Made by a program: the position numbers and the translations under genes
Assembly: GCF_023061285.1 (NCBI RefSeq)
Contig: NZ_JAKGAM010000014.1
Coordinates: 1 to 64,000, forward strand
From: Chromohalobacter nigrandesensis
GTDB lineage: Bacteria; Pseudomonadota; Gammaproteobacteria; Pseudomonadales; Halomonadaceae
Direction: 5' to 3'
DNA length: 64,000 nt
Notes under the pieces: model-generated
Told to the model about the DNA's origin: nothing
The model's database searches: none
Seen by the model: only the letters and a program-made list of their open reading frames with translations
Part shown: piece after piece, positions 11,977-20,518 of the stretch
Numbering within the stretch: the stretch's first letter is position 1
How the letters are laid out: the number at the start of each line of letters is the position of its first letter

Positions 11977-13227
11977 ATGCACATAGTCAATGCCCGTCTG
12001 CGAAACACCCCCAAGCTCCACACCCTGGAGATCAGTGCTGGGCGGTTCAGCCGGATCAGCGAACAAGACGGCGTGATCGCTTGCCCCGCCGGCGCCATCG
12101 ATGCCGGCGGCAAACTGCTGTGCGCACCGCTGGTGGAGCCACACATTCACCTGGATGCGGCACTGACCGCCGGTGAACCCCACTGGAACCAGAGCGGCAC
12201 TCTGTTTGAAGGCATAGAGCGCTGGAGCGAGCGCAAGCCGATGCTGGACGAGGCCGATATCCGCCGCCGAGTGCTGGACACCATCGAGCTTCTGGTGCAG
12301 AACGGCGTGCAGCATATTCGCACCCACGCGGATATATCCGACCCCAGCCTGGTGGGCCTGAAAACCCTCTGCACCCTGCGTGACGAGCTGAAAGAGAAGA
12401 TCGATCTGCAGGTGGTCGCCTTCCCCCAGAACGGTCTGCTCTCTTTCCCCAACGGCCTGCATCTGATGGAAGAAGCACTGGAGTTCGGCGCCGATGTGGT
12501 CGGCGGCATTCCGCACTTCGAGTACACCCGCGAACTAGGCGTGGAGTCGATGAAGACGGTCATCGCGCTGGCGAAGAAGTACCACCGTCTGGTGGATGTA
12601 CACTGTGACGAGATCGACGACCCCAACTCCCGCTTTCTCGAAGTCTTGGCTTGCGAGGCGCTATTCAACGAGCTGGGCCCGCGCGTCACCGCCAGCCACA
12701 CCACGGCGATGCACTCCTACGATAACGCTTATTGCGCCAAGTTGTTCCGCCTGCTAAAGAACTCCGGCATCAACTTCATTTCCTGCCCTACGGAGAGCAT
12801 CCACCTACAGGGCAGGTTCGATACCTACCCAAAACGTCGCGGCCTGACGCGAGTCAAAGAGCTGCGCGAAGCCGGTATCAACGTCTGCTTCGCGGAGGAT
12901 TCGATCTTCGACCCCTGGTACTCTCTCGGCAACGGCAAACTGCTGCGCAGCCTGGATTTCGGCCTGCATATCTGCCAGATGATGGGCTATCACGACTTCG
13001 CCAGTGCACTCGATCTGATCACCACAAACAGCGCCCAGACCCTGAACATTCAGGACCGCTACGGCATCGAGACCGGCAAGCCCGGCAATTTCATCCTGCT
13101 CGACGGAGAAGACGACTACAGCGTACTGCGCAAGCAAGGCGACGTACTGCTCTCGGTTCGTCAAGGTGACGTCATCATGCAGCGTGAGCCGTCTCGGGTA
13201 ACCAGCGAACGCTATGTCTCGGCTTGA
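11977..13227 (+). CDS. codA: CodA-family deaminase, predicted to act on 5-methylcytosine
   Basis: 416 residues, amidohydrolase superfamily, alignable with E. coli CodA at a constant offset of five positions. Metal and catalytic residues are all there: His56 and His58 (HIHLD), Gln151, His209 and Glu212 (HCDEID), His241 (SHTTAMHSY) and Asp308. The exception is the next position: E. coli has FGHDDVFDPW, this protein FAEDSIFDPW, so CodA Asp314 is Ser309. From memory, published work identified bacterial 5-methylcytosine deaminases by loss of exactly that Asp, which in CodA blocks a 5-substituent. The product would be thymine. The pocket segment before LQGRFDTYPKRRG also differs (ISCPTESIH instead of VANPLVNIH). 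Plain cytosine deaminase remains possible. Confidence 0.85.
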   Translation: MHIVNARLRNTPKLHTLEISAGRFSRISEQDGVIACPAGAIDAGGKLLCAPLVEPHIHLDAALTAGEPHWNQSGTLFEGIERWSERKPMLDEADIRRRVLDTIELLVQNGVQHIRTHADISDPSLVGLKTLCTLRDELKEKIDLQVVAFPQNGLLSFPNGLHLMEEALEFGADVVGGIPHFEYTRELGVESMKTVIALAKKYHRLVDVHCDEIDDPNSRFLEVLACEALFNELGPRVTASHTTAMHSYDNAYCAKLFRLLKNSGINFISCPTESIHLQGRFDTYPKRRGLTRVKELREAGINVCFAEDSIFDPWYSLGNGKLLRSLDFGLHICQMMGYHDFASALDLITTNSAQTLNIQDRYGIETGKPGNFILLDGEDDYSVLRKQGDVLLSVRQGDVIMQREPSRVTSERYVSA

Positions 13228-13577
13228 CTCACACCGGGCCGGACGCACGATGTCGGCCCATTCTTGACACCCAACGCCCCGATCTCGTGCACCCACTTCT
13301 CATCGAGCATGACCGTGCTTTCCAAGCCGAGACGCGACCCGACCGAACCGGCCGAATTCTGCATGCTGCCAAGCTCTTATTGGGCAACGTGCACAATCCT
13401 ACCAGTGGCTGACTGTTCAATTCCCACTATCGACTTTTTCATTCCAGGCCTTCCCTCAATTGGCATACGCCTTGCTAAGACTTGCTAAGAGAAGTTGACA
13501 GTAATCCGACAGGCCGGACTCCAGACGAACAACGTGCACAGTCATTGGACCGACCGGAACCAAAGCAGGAATCCATA
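13228..13577. other. 350-base intergenic region before the dioxygenase
   Basis: This stretch contains the second 17-bp dyad (13380-13396) and a tandem duplication of the 10-mer CTTGCTAAGA at 13471-13490. A TTGACA at 13495-13500 could be a -35 box, but I see no good -10 at the right distance. An open frame of about 50 codons on the reverse strand (13220s-13370s) has no ribosome site and no recognised relative. Confidence 0.5.
13380..13396 (+). promoter_or_regulatory. 17-bp dyad TTGGGCA-ACG-TGCACAA, candidate PucR-type operator
   Basis: The partner of the dyad at 9295-9311: same half-site sequence (one mismatch in the left arm), same 3-base spacer. It lies 181 bases before the dioxygenase start and 152 bases after the deaminase stop, suggesting that the dioxygenase and the ABC transporter genes form a second, co-regulated transcription unit. 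Confidence 0.55.
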
Positions 13578-14618
13578 ATGACTACAGTGATCACCGGCAA
13601 CGGCCCACGCGCCGTCAACAGCAACGACCTCGACAGCCTCGTCGTCCCGTTCTCCTCCATACCGGTCATCGATTTTTCCGCCATGCACACCGATGACGTG
13701 GACGCTCGTCGGGCTGTCGGCGAAGCGGTGCGCAAGGCGTGCACCGAGGTAGGCTTTTTCTACGCCAAGGGCCACGGTGTCCCGCAGCAGGTGATCGACC
13801 GAACATTCAGCGCCGCACACCAGTTTTTCGATCTGCCGCTGGAGGAGAAACTGAAGGTCGATATTTCCAAGTCTCCCAACCTCCGCGGCTATACCGGACT
13901 ACTGGAAGAAAACACCAATGTCGAAGGCCTGGGCGATCTTCACGAGGGCTTCGATATCGCGCTGGACCTCCCGGAAGACGATCCCGACGTCATGGCCGGC
14001 AAGTTCGGTTACGGCCCTAACCAGTGGCCGAATGCTCTGCCCGGTTTCAAGGAGGCGTTGCTGGATTATCAGAGCGCAGTACTGGATTTCGGCCAGAATA
14101 TCTTTTCCGCCTTCGCGTTGGCGCTGGATCTGGAAGAGGAGTTCTTCGCGCCGCTGAGCACCAAACCGATGGCGCAGATGCGGGTACTATCTTACCCGAA
14201 CCAGGACGGCCCCATCGATGAGCACCAGATCGGCATCGGCCCACACTCCGATTACGAATGTTTCACCATCCTGTGTACCGATGACATCCCCTCACTGCAG
14301 GTACTGAACTGTGCCGGCGAGTGGATTCAGGCACCACCGATCCCCGGCGCATTCATCGTCAACGTGGGTGATCTGATGGCGCGCTGGACCAACGGCTACT
14401 TCGCCTCCACCCTGCACCGCGCCATCAATAGATCCGGCAAGCAGCGCTACTCCATCCCATTTTTCTACGGCCCCAACTCCGACGCCATGATCGAGGTCCT
14501 GCCCTCGTGCCAGAACGAGGACTGGCCCGCGCAGTTCGAACCGATCAAGGCCAGCGACTACATCCAGTCGCGCTTTAACGAAACCTATGCCCACCGCAGC
14601 GCGGACCAGCAGCCCTGA
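13578..14618 (+). CDS. 2-oxoglutarate/Fe(II) dioxygenase, isopenicillin N synthase type
   Basis: 346 residues from the ATG at 13578, which has AGGA seven bases upstream; the frame extends further 5' without a better start. The N-terminal DIOX_N domain begins IPVIDFSAM. Iron ligands are His223 and Asp225 (GPHSDYECFT) and His280 (TLHRAINR), and the 2-oxoglutarate binder is the RYSIPFF motif (Arg290, Ser292). All catalytic residues are present. Fungal thymine-7-hydroxylase belongs to this same superfamily and oxidises the methyl group of thymine. Since the deaminase next door probably makes thymine, oxidation of the thymine methyl group is the attractive reading; this is inference from context. 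It is followed 45 bases later by the binding protein of a nucleoside transporter. Confidence 0.88.
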   Translation: MTTVITGNGPRAVNSNDLDSLVVPFSSIPVIDFSAMHTDDVDARRAVGEAVRKACTEVGFFYAKGHGVPQQVIDRTFSAAHQFFDLPLEEKLKVDISKSPNLRGYTGLLEENTNVEGLGDLHEGFDIALDLPEDDPDVMAGKFGYGPNQWPNALPGFKEALLDYQSAVLDFGQNIFSAFALALDLEEEFFAPLSTKPMAQMRVLSYPNQDGPIDEHQIGIGPHSDYECFTILCTDDIPSLQVLNCAGEWIQAPPIPGAFIVNVGDLMARWTNGYFASTLHRAINRSGKQRYSIPFFYGPNSDAMIEVLPSCQNEDWPAQFEPIKASDYIQSRFNETYAHRSADQQP

Positions 14619-14663
14619 AGAACTACTGCCGTCGAGTCCGCCCCCTACCCGGAGACCCCACCG

Positions 14664-15764
14664 ATGCGTAACCCCATCTCGACCTCTGTCCTCTCCCTTG
14701 CCGCTATCGCCGGCAGCCTGCTGCTTGCCAACCCGACCCGGGCCGCGCCTTTCCAGTTGGAAGGCGACCCCAAGATCGCCTTCATCTATGCCACCACCGC
14801 CCGCGATGGCGGCTGGAACGAGGCGATAGACAATGCCCGCCAAGAGGTTGCCGATGAGCTGGGTTACCCGGTTGCCGTGGCGGAAAGTATTCCTGAAGAC
14901 GCCAGCGCCCTGAAAAACGCCATCGATCTGTATGTACAGCGCGGCTTCAACATCATTGTCGGCACCACCTATGGCTATTCCGACGGCATTGCCGACGCGG
15001 CCGAGAAATACCCGAATGTGGCCTTCGTGAACGCTTCCGGCACGACCAATTCCGATAACCTGGAAAGCTTCTACGCCCGCACTTACGAGGGCTGGTATCT
15101 GGCGGGCATCGCGGCCGGCGCCGTGGCCGACAACGACAAGCTGGGCATGCTGGCAGGTTTTCCGGTCAGCGTGGTCAACTGGGATATCAACGGCTTCGCT
15201 CGTGGCGTACAGGTAAGCAACCCGGATGCAAACGTCTCGGTGCTATACACCAACTCCTGGTGGGACCCGGTGAAGGAGGGTCAGGCCACCAAGTCGCTGC
15301 TCGAGCAGGACACGTCAGTCATTGCCAACAACCTGTCCTCCGCATCCCCCTTCACCGAAGCGGAGAAAGCGGATGCCTACAGCGTCGGTTTCCAGCTCGA
15401 CATGAGCGCGCAGGCTCCCAAGCGGCATCTCACCTCCGTAGTGTTTCACTGGGATAAGTACCTGATCCCCACCATCAAGGCAATCGCCGCAGGCACCTGG
15501 GAACCCAACCGCAACGGCGCCTTCCCCGGCATCGCTCAGGGTGTCGTGGATATCACCCCGCTGCCGGACAGCGTACCCGCCGAGGTCAAACAGATCATCG
15601 CCGACAAACGCGCCGCCATCATTGCCGGAGAGCTGACCCCGTTCGATGGGCCGCTCATCGCCCAGGACGACACCGAGAAACTCCCCAGCGGCGAATCCCT
15701 CAGCGATGAGCAGCTCTGGGCGATGGATTACCTGATTCAGGGAACGGTCGGGGGCGGCCAATGA
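14664..15764 (+). CDS. BMP-family nucleoside ABC transporter, substrate-binding protein
   Basis: 366 residues with an N-terminal signal sequence (SVLSLAAIAGSLLLA, probable cut after TRA). The Bmp/PnrA fold is recognised by KIAFIYATTARDGGWNEA, GTTYGYSDGIADAAEKYP, FVNASGT, and GWYLAGIAAG followed by VNWDINGFARG. PnrA-type proteins bind purine or pyrimidine nucleosides in the periplasm. Its stop overlaps the start of the ATPase gene by four bases (ATGA), so the four transporter genes form an operon with the dioxygenase. Confidence 0.92.
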   Translation: MRNPISTSVLSLAAIAGSLLLANPTRAAPFQLEGDPKIAFIYATTARDGGWNEAIDNARQEVADELGYPVAVAESIPEDASALKNAIDLYVQRGFNIIVGTTYGYSDGIADAAEKYPNVAFVNASGTTNSDNLESFYARTYEGWYLAGIAAGAVADNDKLGMLAGFPVSVVNWDINGFARGVQVSNPDANVSVLYTNSWWDPVKEGQATKSLLEQDTSVIANNLSSASPFTEAEKADAYSVGFQLDMSAQAPKRHLTSVVFHWDKYLIPTIKAIAAGTWEPNRNGAFPGIAQGVVDITPLPDSVPAEVKQIIADKRAAIIAGELTPFDGPLIAQDDTEKLPSGESLSDEQLWAMDYLIQGTVGGGQ

Positions 15765-17281
15765 GTCAGGGTTCCGCCCTGCTGACACTGAGCGCCATCG
15801 ACAAGAGCTTCGATGTTCACAGGGTTCTCGACTCGGTCTCCTTCGAACTTGCCAACGGCGAGGTTCACGCCCTACTCGGTGAAAACGGAGCAGGCAAGTC
15901 GACCCTGATGAATATCCTCATCGGCGTGTACAGTGCCGATGCCGGTACACTGAAACTGGAAGGCAAACTGCTGAAAATCGCCAAGCCCTCCGACAGTGCG
16001 CGCCATGGCATCGGCATGGTCCATCAGCATTTCCGCCTCGTGAACCGTTTGACGTTGACGGAAAACCTGCTGCTCGCCGCCGATGGTCACCCGTCTCTAA
16101 AAAGTCGCTCCACCGCCCGCGACACACTGCTGGCTACCGCCAGGGAGATTGGCTTTACGCTCGATCCCGATTGCCCGGTGGGCGAGCTATCCGTGGCGGA
16201 GAAGCAACGCGCCGAGATTTGCAAGGTCCTGGCACTGGGCGCACGCATCCTGATCCTGGATGAGCCCACCGCCGTGCTGACCGACTCCGAAGCCTCCTCC
16301 ATGCTCGGCGCTATCCGCCGCATGGCGGAATCGGGTCGCAGTATCATTCTGATCACCCACAAGTTGCGCGAGGTGGTCGGCTTCAGCCATCGCGTGACGA
16401 TCATGCGTCGTGGTGAAACCGTGGCTGCCGGGCTGGATACCGGCGACCTGTCCATCGAGAAGATCTCCAGCCTCATGATGGGCGCCTCCACTTCCAGCGT
16501 CAGTTCGGACAAGCCCCCTGGCAGTGTTCGGCCCCATGGGCCGGATCTTCTCGCCATCTCCCATCTGCATGCGCAACGGGATGACGGCGCCCCCGCGCTA
16601 ACCGATGTGAGCCTGCGCGTGCGCGCCGGTGAAATTCTGGGTCTGGCCGGTGTGGGCGGTAACGGCCAGCATGAACTGGTGGAAACACTCTGCGGCATCC
16701 GCTCGGCCAGCGCTGGCAGTGTCATGGTCGACGGCGCCGATGCGCTGGGGCTGTCGCCCCGACAGCGACGCAAGCAGGGCCTGCGTGTCATCCCCGCCGA
16801 CCGCATGGCGGCAGCGCTGGTCTCGGAGCTCGATATCGCCTCCAACCTGGCGCTGACCTCGGTAGTCAGCGGCCGCTTCGGGTGGCTCTGGCTCAACCGT
16901 CGCCGCATGGAGCGCGACGCCAACGCCAGTATCGAACAGCACGAGATCGCCGGTGCCCGGCCTCAGGGGCGAATGGGGCTGCTTTCCGGCGGTAACGCAC
17001 AGAAAGTCTTGCTAGCCCGGGAGATCGACAGCGGCATGAAACTGCTACTGGCTCACTCACCGACACGCGGGCTGGACATACGCGCAGCCGCAGCCGTCCA
17101 TCAGCGTCTGCGCGAGGCCGCCGCCGGCGGTGCCGCCTGCCTGCTGGTAAGCGAAGACGTGGAAGAAATCATGGCGCTGTCCGACCGCATCTGTGTCATC
17201 AGCGCCGGTAGAATCACCGGCGAATTGCCCGGGGATGCCAATGCCGCTGATATCGGGAGGCTGATACTAGGCCATGAGTAA
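15761..17281 (+). CDS. Nucleoside ABC transporter ATP-binding protein (two nucleotide-binding domains)
   Basis: 506 residues with two fused ABC domains, as in RbsA/NupA-type importers. Domain 1 has a normal Walker A (GENGAGKST), a degenerate signature (LSVAEKQRAEI) and Walker B ILILDEPTAVL. Domain 2 has a weak Walker A (GVGGNGQHE) and a good signature (LSGGNAQKVLLARE). This asymmetry is the family norm: the transporter has one productive ATP site. It overlaps the upstream binding protein by four bases and the downstream permease by eight. Confidence 0.93.
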   Translation: MSQGSALLTLSAIDKSFDVHRVLDSVSFELANGEVHALLGENGAGKSTLMNILIGVYSADAGTLKLEGKLLKIAKPSDSARHGIGMVHQHFRLVNRLTLTENLLLAADGHPSLKSRSTARDTLLATAREIGFTLDPDCPVGELSVAEKQRAEICKVLALGARILILDEPTAVLTDSEASSMLGAIRRMAESGRSIILITHKLREVVGFSHRVTIMRRGETVAAGLDTGDLSIEKISSLMMGASTSSVSSDKPPGSVRPHGPDLLAISHLHAQRDDGAPALTDVSLRVRAGEILGLAGVGGNGQHELVETLCGIRSASAGSVMVDGADALGLSPRQRRKQGLRVIPADRMAAALVSELDIASNLALTSVVSGRFGWLWLNRRRMERDANASIEQHEIAGARPQGRMGLLSGGNAQKVLLAREIDSGMKLLLAHSPTRGLDIRAAAAVHQRLREAAAGGAACLLVSEDVEEIMALSDRICVISAGRITGELPGDANAADIGRLILGHE

Positions 17282-18353
17282 CGTCAGATTGACTCTCGAG
17301 CGGCGCCAGCGAATCAGCACGCTGCGCTCGACCACCACCTATACCCTTGGTCTGCTTATTGGCCTGGCCTGCGGCCTGCTGGTACTACTTGCTGCCGGTG
17401 CGCCCGCATCGACCCTCCTGAACGACCTGGTGATCCAGGTCTTTTTCAGCGCGATGGGACTGGCACAGACCTTGACGCTGGCGGTGCCACTGATCCTGGT
17501 GGGGCTGTCCGCCACCGCCGCCATGCGCCTGCGCTTCTGGAACGTGGGGATCGAAGGACAGCTTTGGCTCGGTGCCATCGGCGCAACGCTGGTAGCCATC
17601 AATGATGTCGGCAGCGATTCCCTGCGTCTGCCCACCATGCTGATCATGTCCGCCATCGCGGGAGCGGCGTGGATCGCCGTACCACTGATATTGAAGCTGA
17701 AAGCCGGCGTGAACGAACTGGTGGTCACCCTGCTTCTATCCAACGTGGCCTACCTGCTGTTGCAGCATCTTCTCTTCGGCGCCTGGAAGGATCCGGTGAA
17801 CAGCTTTCCGGTCTCGCCCCGTTACGGCGACAACGAGCAACTCGCCAGCCTAGGGTTCGGCAACCTCCATTCGGGCATCTATATCGCCCTGGGTATCACG
17901 CTGCTGATGGCGATTCTGGTGCAGAAGAGCCGAACCGGTTTCTACATCGATGTCATCGGCCACAACCGCCCCACGGCGCTGGCCACCGGCATCCCGGTGA
18001 CCGCCACCATCACGCTGATGATCCTCCTCTCCGGCGCGCTGGCCGGACTGGCGGGCGGGTTGATCGTGACCGGCGTCGAACATCGCCTGACCCAGACCAT
18101 CGGCATCAATACCACCTTCAGCGGCATCGTGATCGCCTTCATCGCGCGCTTCAATCCGCTGGCGGTATTGCCCACGGCCATCGTGCTGGCGGGCATCTAC
18201 AACGCCGGGGGCACGCTGAAGGTGTTCTACGGCATCCCGGACGCCATCGTGGTGCTGATCCAGGGCATCGTGCTACTGACACTGCTGATGATTCAGTTCT
18301 TCCGCAGCTACCGCGTCTCACTGCTGCGTCCGTCAATAAAACAGCCCACTTGA
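17274..18353 (+). CDS. Nucleoside ABC transporter permease 1 (BPD_transp_2)
   Basis: 359 residues, about ten membrane segments, of the branched-chain/ribose-type permease family. Motifs are FWNVGIEGQLWLGAIGAT near residue 85 and GFYIDVIGHNRPTALATGIP in the cytosolic coupling region. It pairs with the next gene as the heterodimeric channel of the BMP-type importer. The start overlaps the ATPase gene by eight bases. Confidence 0.92.
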   Translation: MSNVRLTLERRQRISTLRSTTTYTLGLLIGLACGLLVLLAAGAPASTLLNDLVIQVFFSAMGLAQTLTLAVPLILVGLSATAAMRLRFWNVGIEGQLWLGAIGATLVAINDVGSDSLRLPTMLIMSAIAGAAWIAVPLILKLKAGVNELVVTLLLSNVAYLLLQHLLFGAWKDPVNSFPVSPRYGDNEQLASLGFGNLHSGIYIALGITLLMAILVQKSRTGFYIDVIGHNRPTALATGIPVTATITLMILLSGALAGLAGGLIVTGVEHRLTQTIGINTTFSGIVIAFIARFNPLAVLPTAIVLAGIYNAGGTLKVFYGIPDAIVVLIQGIVLLTLLMIQFFRSYRVSLLRPSIKQPT

Positions 18354-18368
18354 GAGCACCGAGGTCAT

Positions 18369-19295
18369 ATGGAACAGTTCATCACGAGTTGGCTGGGCAG
18401 CACACCGGCATTCGCCATCCCCCTCGCGCTGGCGAGCATGGGCCTGGTGCTCTGTGAGCGCGCCGGTGTCCTCAACATGGGCGCCGAGGGCTATATGGCG
18501 TTGGGCGCCATGACCGCCGCAGTATTGACACTGACACTGGGCAACCCGGCCATCGGCATCATCTGCGCCGTACTGGCCGGCGCGGCACTGGCCTTGTTAT
18601 TCGGCTTTGCCGTGGTGATCATGCGCTGCGAACAGATATTGGCCGGCCTGGCCACCATGGCCGTGGGACTAGGGATCGCCGGCGTGGTCGGGCGGCCTTA
18701 CGTGCACAAGAGTTTCGCAGGGCTGCAGCCGCTGGATCTACCGGTACTGGATCGGATTCCATTGATCGGCCGGCTGGTGTTCAACCAGGACATCCTGGTC
18801 TATCTCACGGTTCTGATAGGCGTCGCACTCTGGTTGCTGCTGGAGAGAACTCGTGCCGGCCTGAAAATCCGCGCCGTGGGCGAAGACCCCGCCAGTGCCG
18901 ACGTGGCAGGCGTCCAGGTGCAGGTTCAGCAGTTGGTGGCGATCACTGCCAGCGGCGCGCTATGCGGCCTGGCCGGCGCTTACCTGTCGGTGGCAAGCAG
19001 CAGCATCTGGGTGGAAAACATGGTCGCCGGGCGCGGCTGGATCGCGCTCGCACTGGTGGTATTTGCTCGATGGGATCCCCTCAAGGCCCTGGCCGGCGCT
19101 TTCCTGTTCGGCGCCATCGAGGCCCTGTTGCCACGCCTTCAGGCGATCGGCGTGCCCGCTCCGACCTACCTGATGAACATGCTGCCCTACCTGTTCACCA
19201 TCGCCGTGCTGCTGGTAGCCGCCTGGTCCGGTTCGAAAAAAGGCATGGCCCCCGCCGCACTCGGCAAACCTTATGTGCGCCAGGACCGGCATTGA
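18369..19295 (+). CDS. Nucleoside ABC transporter permease 2 (BPD_transp_2)
   Basis: 308 residues, about eight to ten membrane segments. It has the family motif RAGVLNMGAEGYMALGAM near the N-terminus and the coupling-helix segment GLKIRAVGEDPASADVAGV. It is the last gene of the transporter unit. The 104 bases to the convergent amidase gene show no clear hairpin with a T run. Confidence 0.92.
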   Translation: MEQFITSWLGSTPAFAIPLALASMGLVLCERAGVLNMGAEGYMALGAMTAAVLTLTLGNPAIGIICAVLAGAALALLFGFAVVIMRCEQILAGLATMAVGLGIAGVVGRPYVHKSFAGLQPLDLPVLDRIPLIGRLVFNQDILVYLTVLIGVALWLLLERTRAGLKIRAVGEDPASADVAGVQVQVQQLVAITASGALCGLAGAYLSVASSSIWVENMVAGRGWIALALVVFARWDPLKALAGAFLFGAIEALLPRLQAIGVPAPTYLMNMLPYLFTIAVLLVAAWSGSKKGMAPAALGKPYVRQDRH

Positions 19296-19399
19296 CGGGA
19301 AGATCAGATGCCGCTGGCCCTGTTCCAGCAGCTCGCTGCTCACCGCAGCAGACGCGCCAACGGCTACCCCATCACCGACGGCATCAACGTGGGCCGGAC

Positions 19400-20260
19400 T
19401 CAACCGCGCCGCTCGCGCTCGACCCGCTGCGCCATCAGCGAGGCCACCAATGGCGTATCGGCGTCGCGGTGGGTGGGCATCGCGAAACGCGCGGCGGCAA
19501 TCTCGTCGGTGTCGATCTCGGCGCTGACGAGCGTCTCGCCGTCCTCGGCCCGTGCCAGCACCTTGCCATCGACGCCGACGATGCAACTGCCGCCCCAGAA
19601 CCAGGCGTCGCCTTCGGCGCCGTAACGATGCGCCATGACCATCGGCGTGGCGTACATCATGGCGTAGAACTTCAGGCAGATCAGCCAATTGCCTTCGTCA
19701 TCGAAATCGCCGTCGACCATTCCCGTCGCTGCATTGACCGGGGCCAGCATCACGTCAGGCCGCTCCAGCATGGCCGCGTGGGCGAGGCCCGGATTCCAGA
19801 GATCGGCGCAGATCATCACACCACAGGTGAGGCCGTCGGCATCGGCGACGGTGAGTGCCTGCCCTTTACCGAAATGCTTGCCTTCCTCGTGCCCGCCGTA
19901 GGTGCAGAGATTGACCTTGCGATGCACGGCGACGATGCGGCCCTCGCACAGGCACGCCATGGCGTTGGCATATTCGCCGCGACCGCAGCGCTCGACGAAG
20001 CCCACCACGGTGAGCATGTCACCGGCGGCATCCGCCAGTTGGAGCAGGCGCGGGTCGTCGCGGTCCATCGCGACCTCGGGGACGCGCGTTCCCAGGTCGT
20101 AACCCGTCAGGGAAAGTTCAGGGAAAACCAGCACATCGACCTCCCGATGACGGGCTTCCTCGATGACACGATGATGCGTCTCGAAATTGCACGCGACATC
20201 CGCCAAGGCGCATTGAATCTGGGCGGCGGCTAGTCGGTAATGCGTCTTGCGAGTGCTCAA
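19400..20260 (-). CDS. Nitrilase-superfamily carbon-nitrogen hydrolase (amidase) 1
   Basis: 286 residues from a TTG start at 20260, chosen because AGGAGG stands eight bases upstream; the ATG at 20314 lacks one. The Glu-Lys-Cys triad of the nitrilase superfamily is intact: Glu in FPELSLTGYDLG, Lys in HRKVNLCTYGG, Cys in ICADLWNPG. Such enzymes hydrolyse amides, carbamoyl groups or, less often, nitriles in the cytosol. It is a paralogue of the amidase at 25556 (same motifs, similar length) and is transcribed divergently from the OpuC-type transporter. The substrate is unknown. Confidence 0.9.
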   Translation of the reverse strand: MSTRKTHYRLAAAQIQCALADVACNFETHHRVIEEARHREVDVLVFPELSLTGYDLGTRVPEVAMDRDDPRLLQLADAAGDMLTVVGFVERCGRGEYANAMACLCEGRIVAVHRKVNLCTYGGHEEGKHFGKGQALTVADADGLTCGVMICADLWNPGLAHAAMLERPDVMLAPVNAATGMVDGDFDDEGNWLICLKFYAMMYATPMVMAHRYGAEGDAWFWGGSCIVGVDGKVLARAEDGETLVSAEIDTDEIAAARFAMPTHRDADTPLVASLMAQRVERERRG

Positions 20261-20518
20261 AATGCAGGCCTCCTGCAAGGAAAAACAAAACACTGGATTA
20301 TCGCCAATGAGCATACGGCGAAGTCGATGAGTTTCCTACCGAATACCCATTGCCACTGAAAATGAATCATATGACACATCCTAATGCCCAAAACGGCGGG
20401 CACTCGCGAAGAGCGTGTTATGCTCTTTACATAATACGAACTTATAAAACTCCTTACATATAAGAAATTTCTAAGCGCTCAAACAAAACACTCGTTCGCG
20501 AATGCGAGGTCCGTGCCC
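20261..20518. promoter_or_regulatory. AT-rich divergent promoter region between amidase 1 and the OpuC-type operon
   Basis: The 258 bases are markedly AT-richer than either flank, especially 20420-20490, where TTTACA, TTATAA and TACATATAA elements stand close together. It must carry promoters for both directions. No clear operator palindrome is seen. Confidence 0.5.

Noticed and set aside
13220-13372. Reverse-strand frame of about 50 codons (MQNSAGSVGSRLG...) before the dioxygenase
   Set aside because: It looks mildly protein-like but has no ribosome site, overlaps the end of the deaminase gene and the operator region, and matches no family I know.
19308-20233. Long forward frames opposite amidase 1
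   Set aside because: Codon shadows of the amidase; no motif, while the reverse frame has an intact Glu-Lys-Cys triad.
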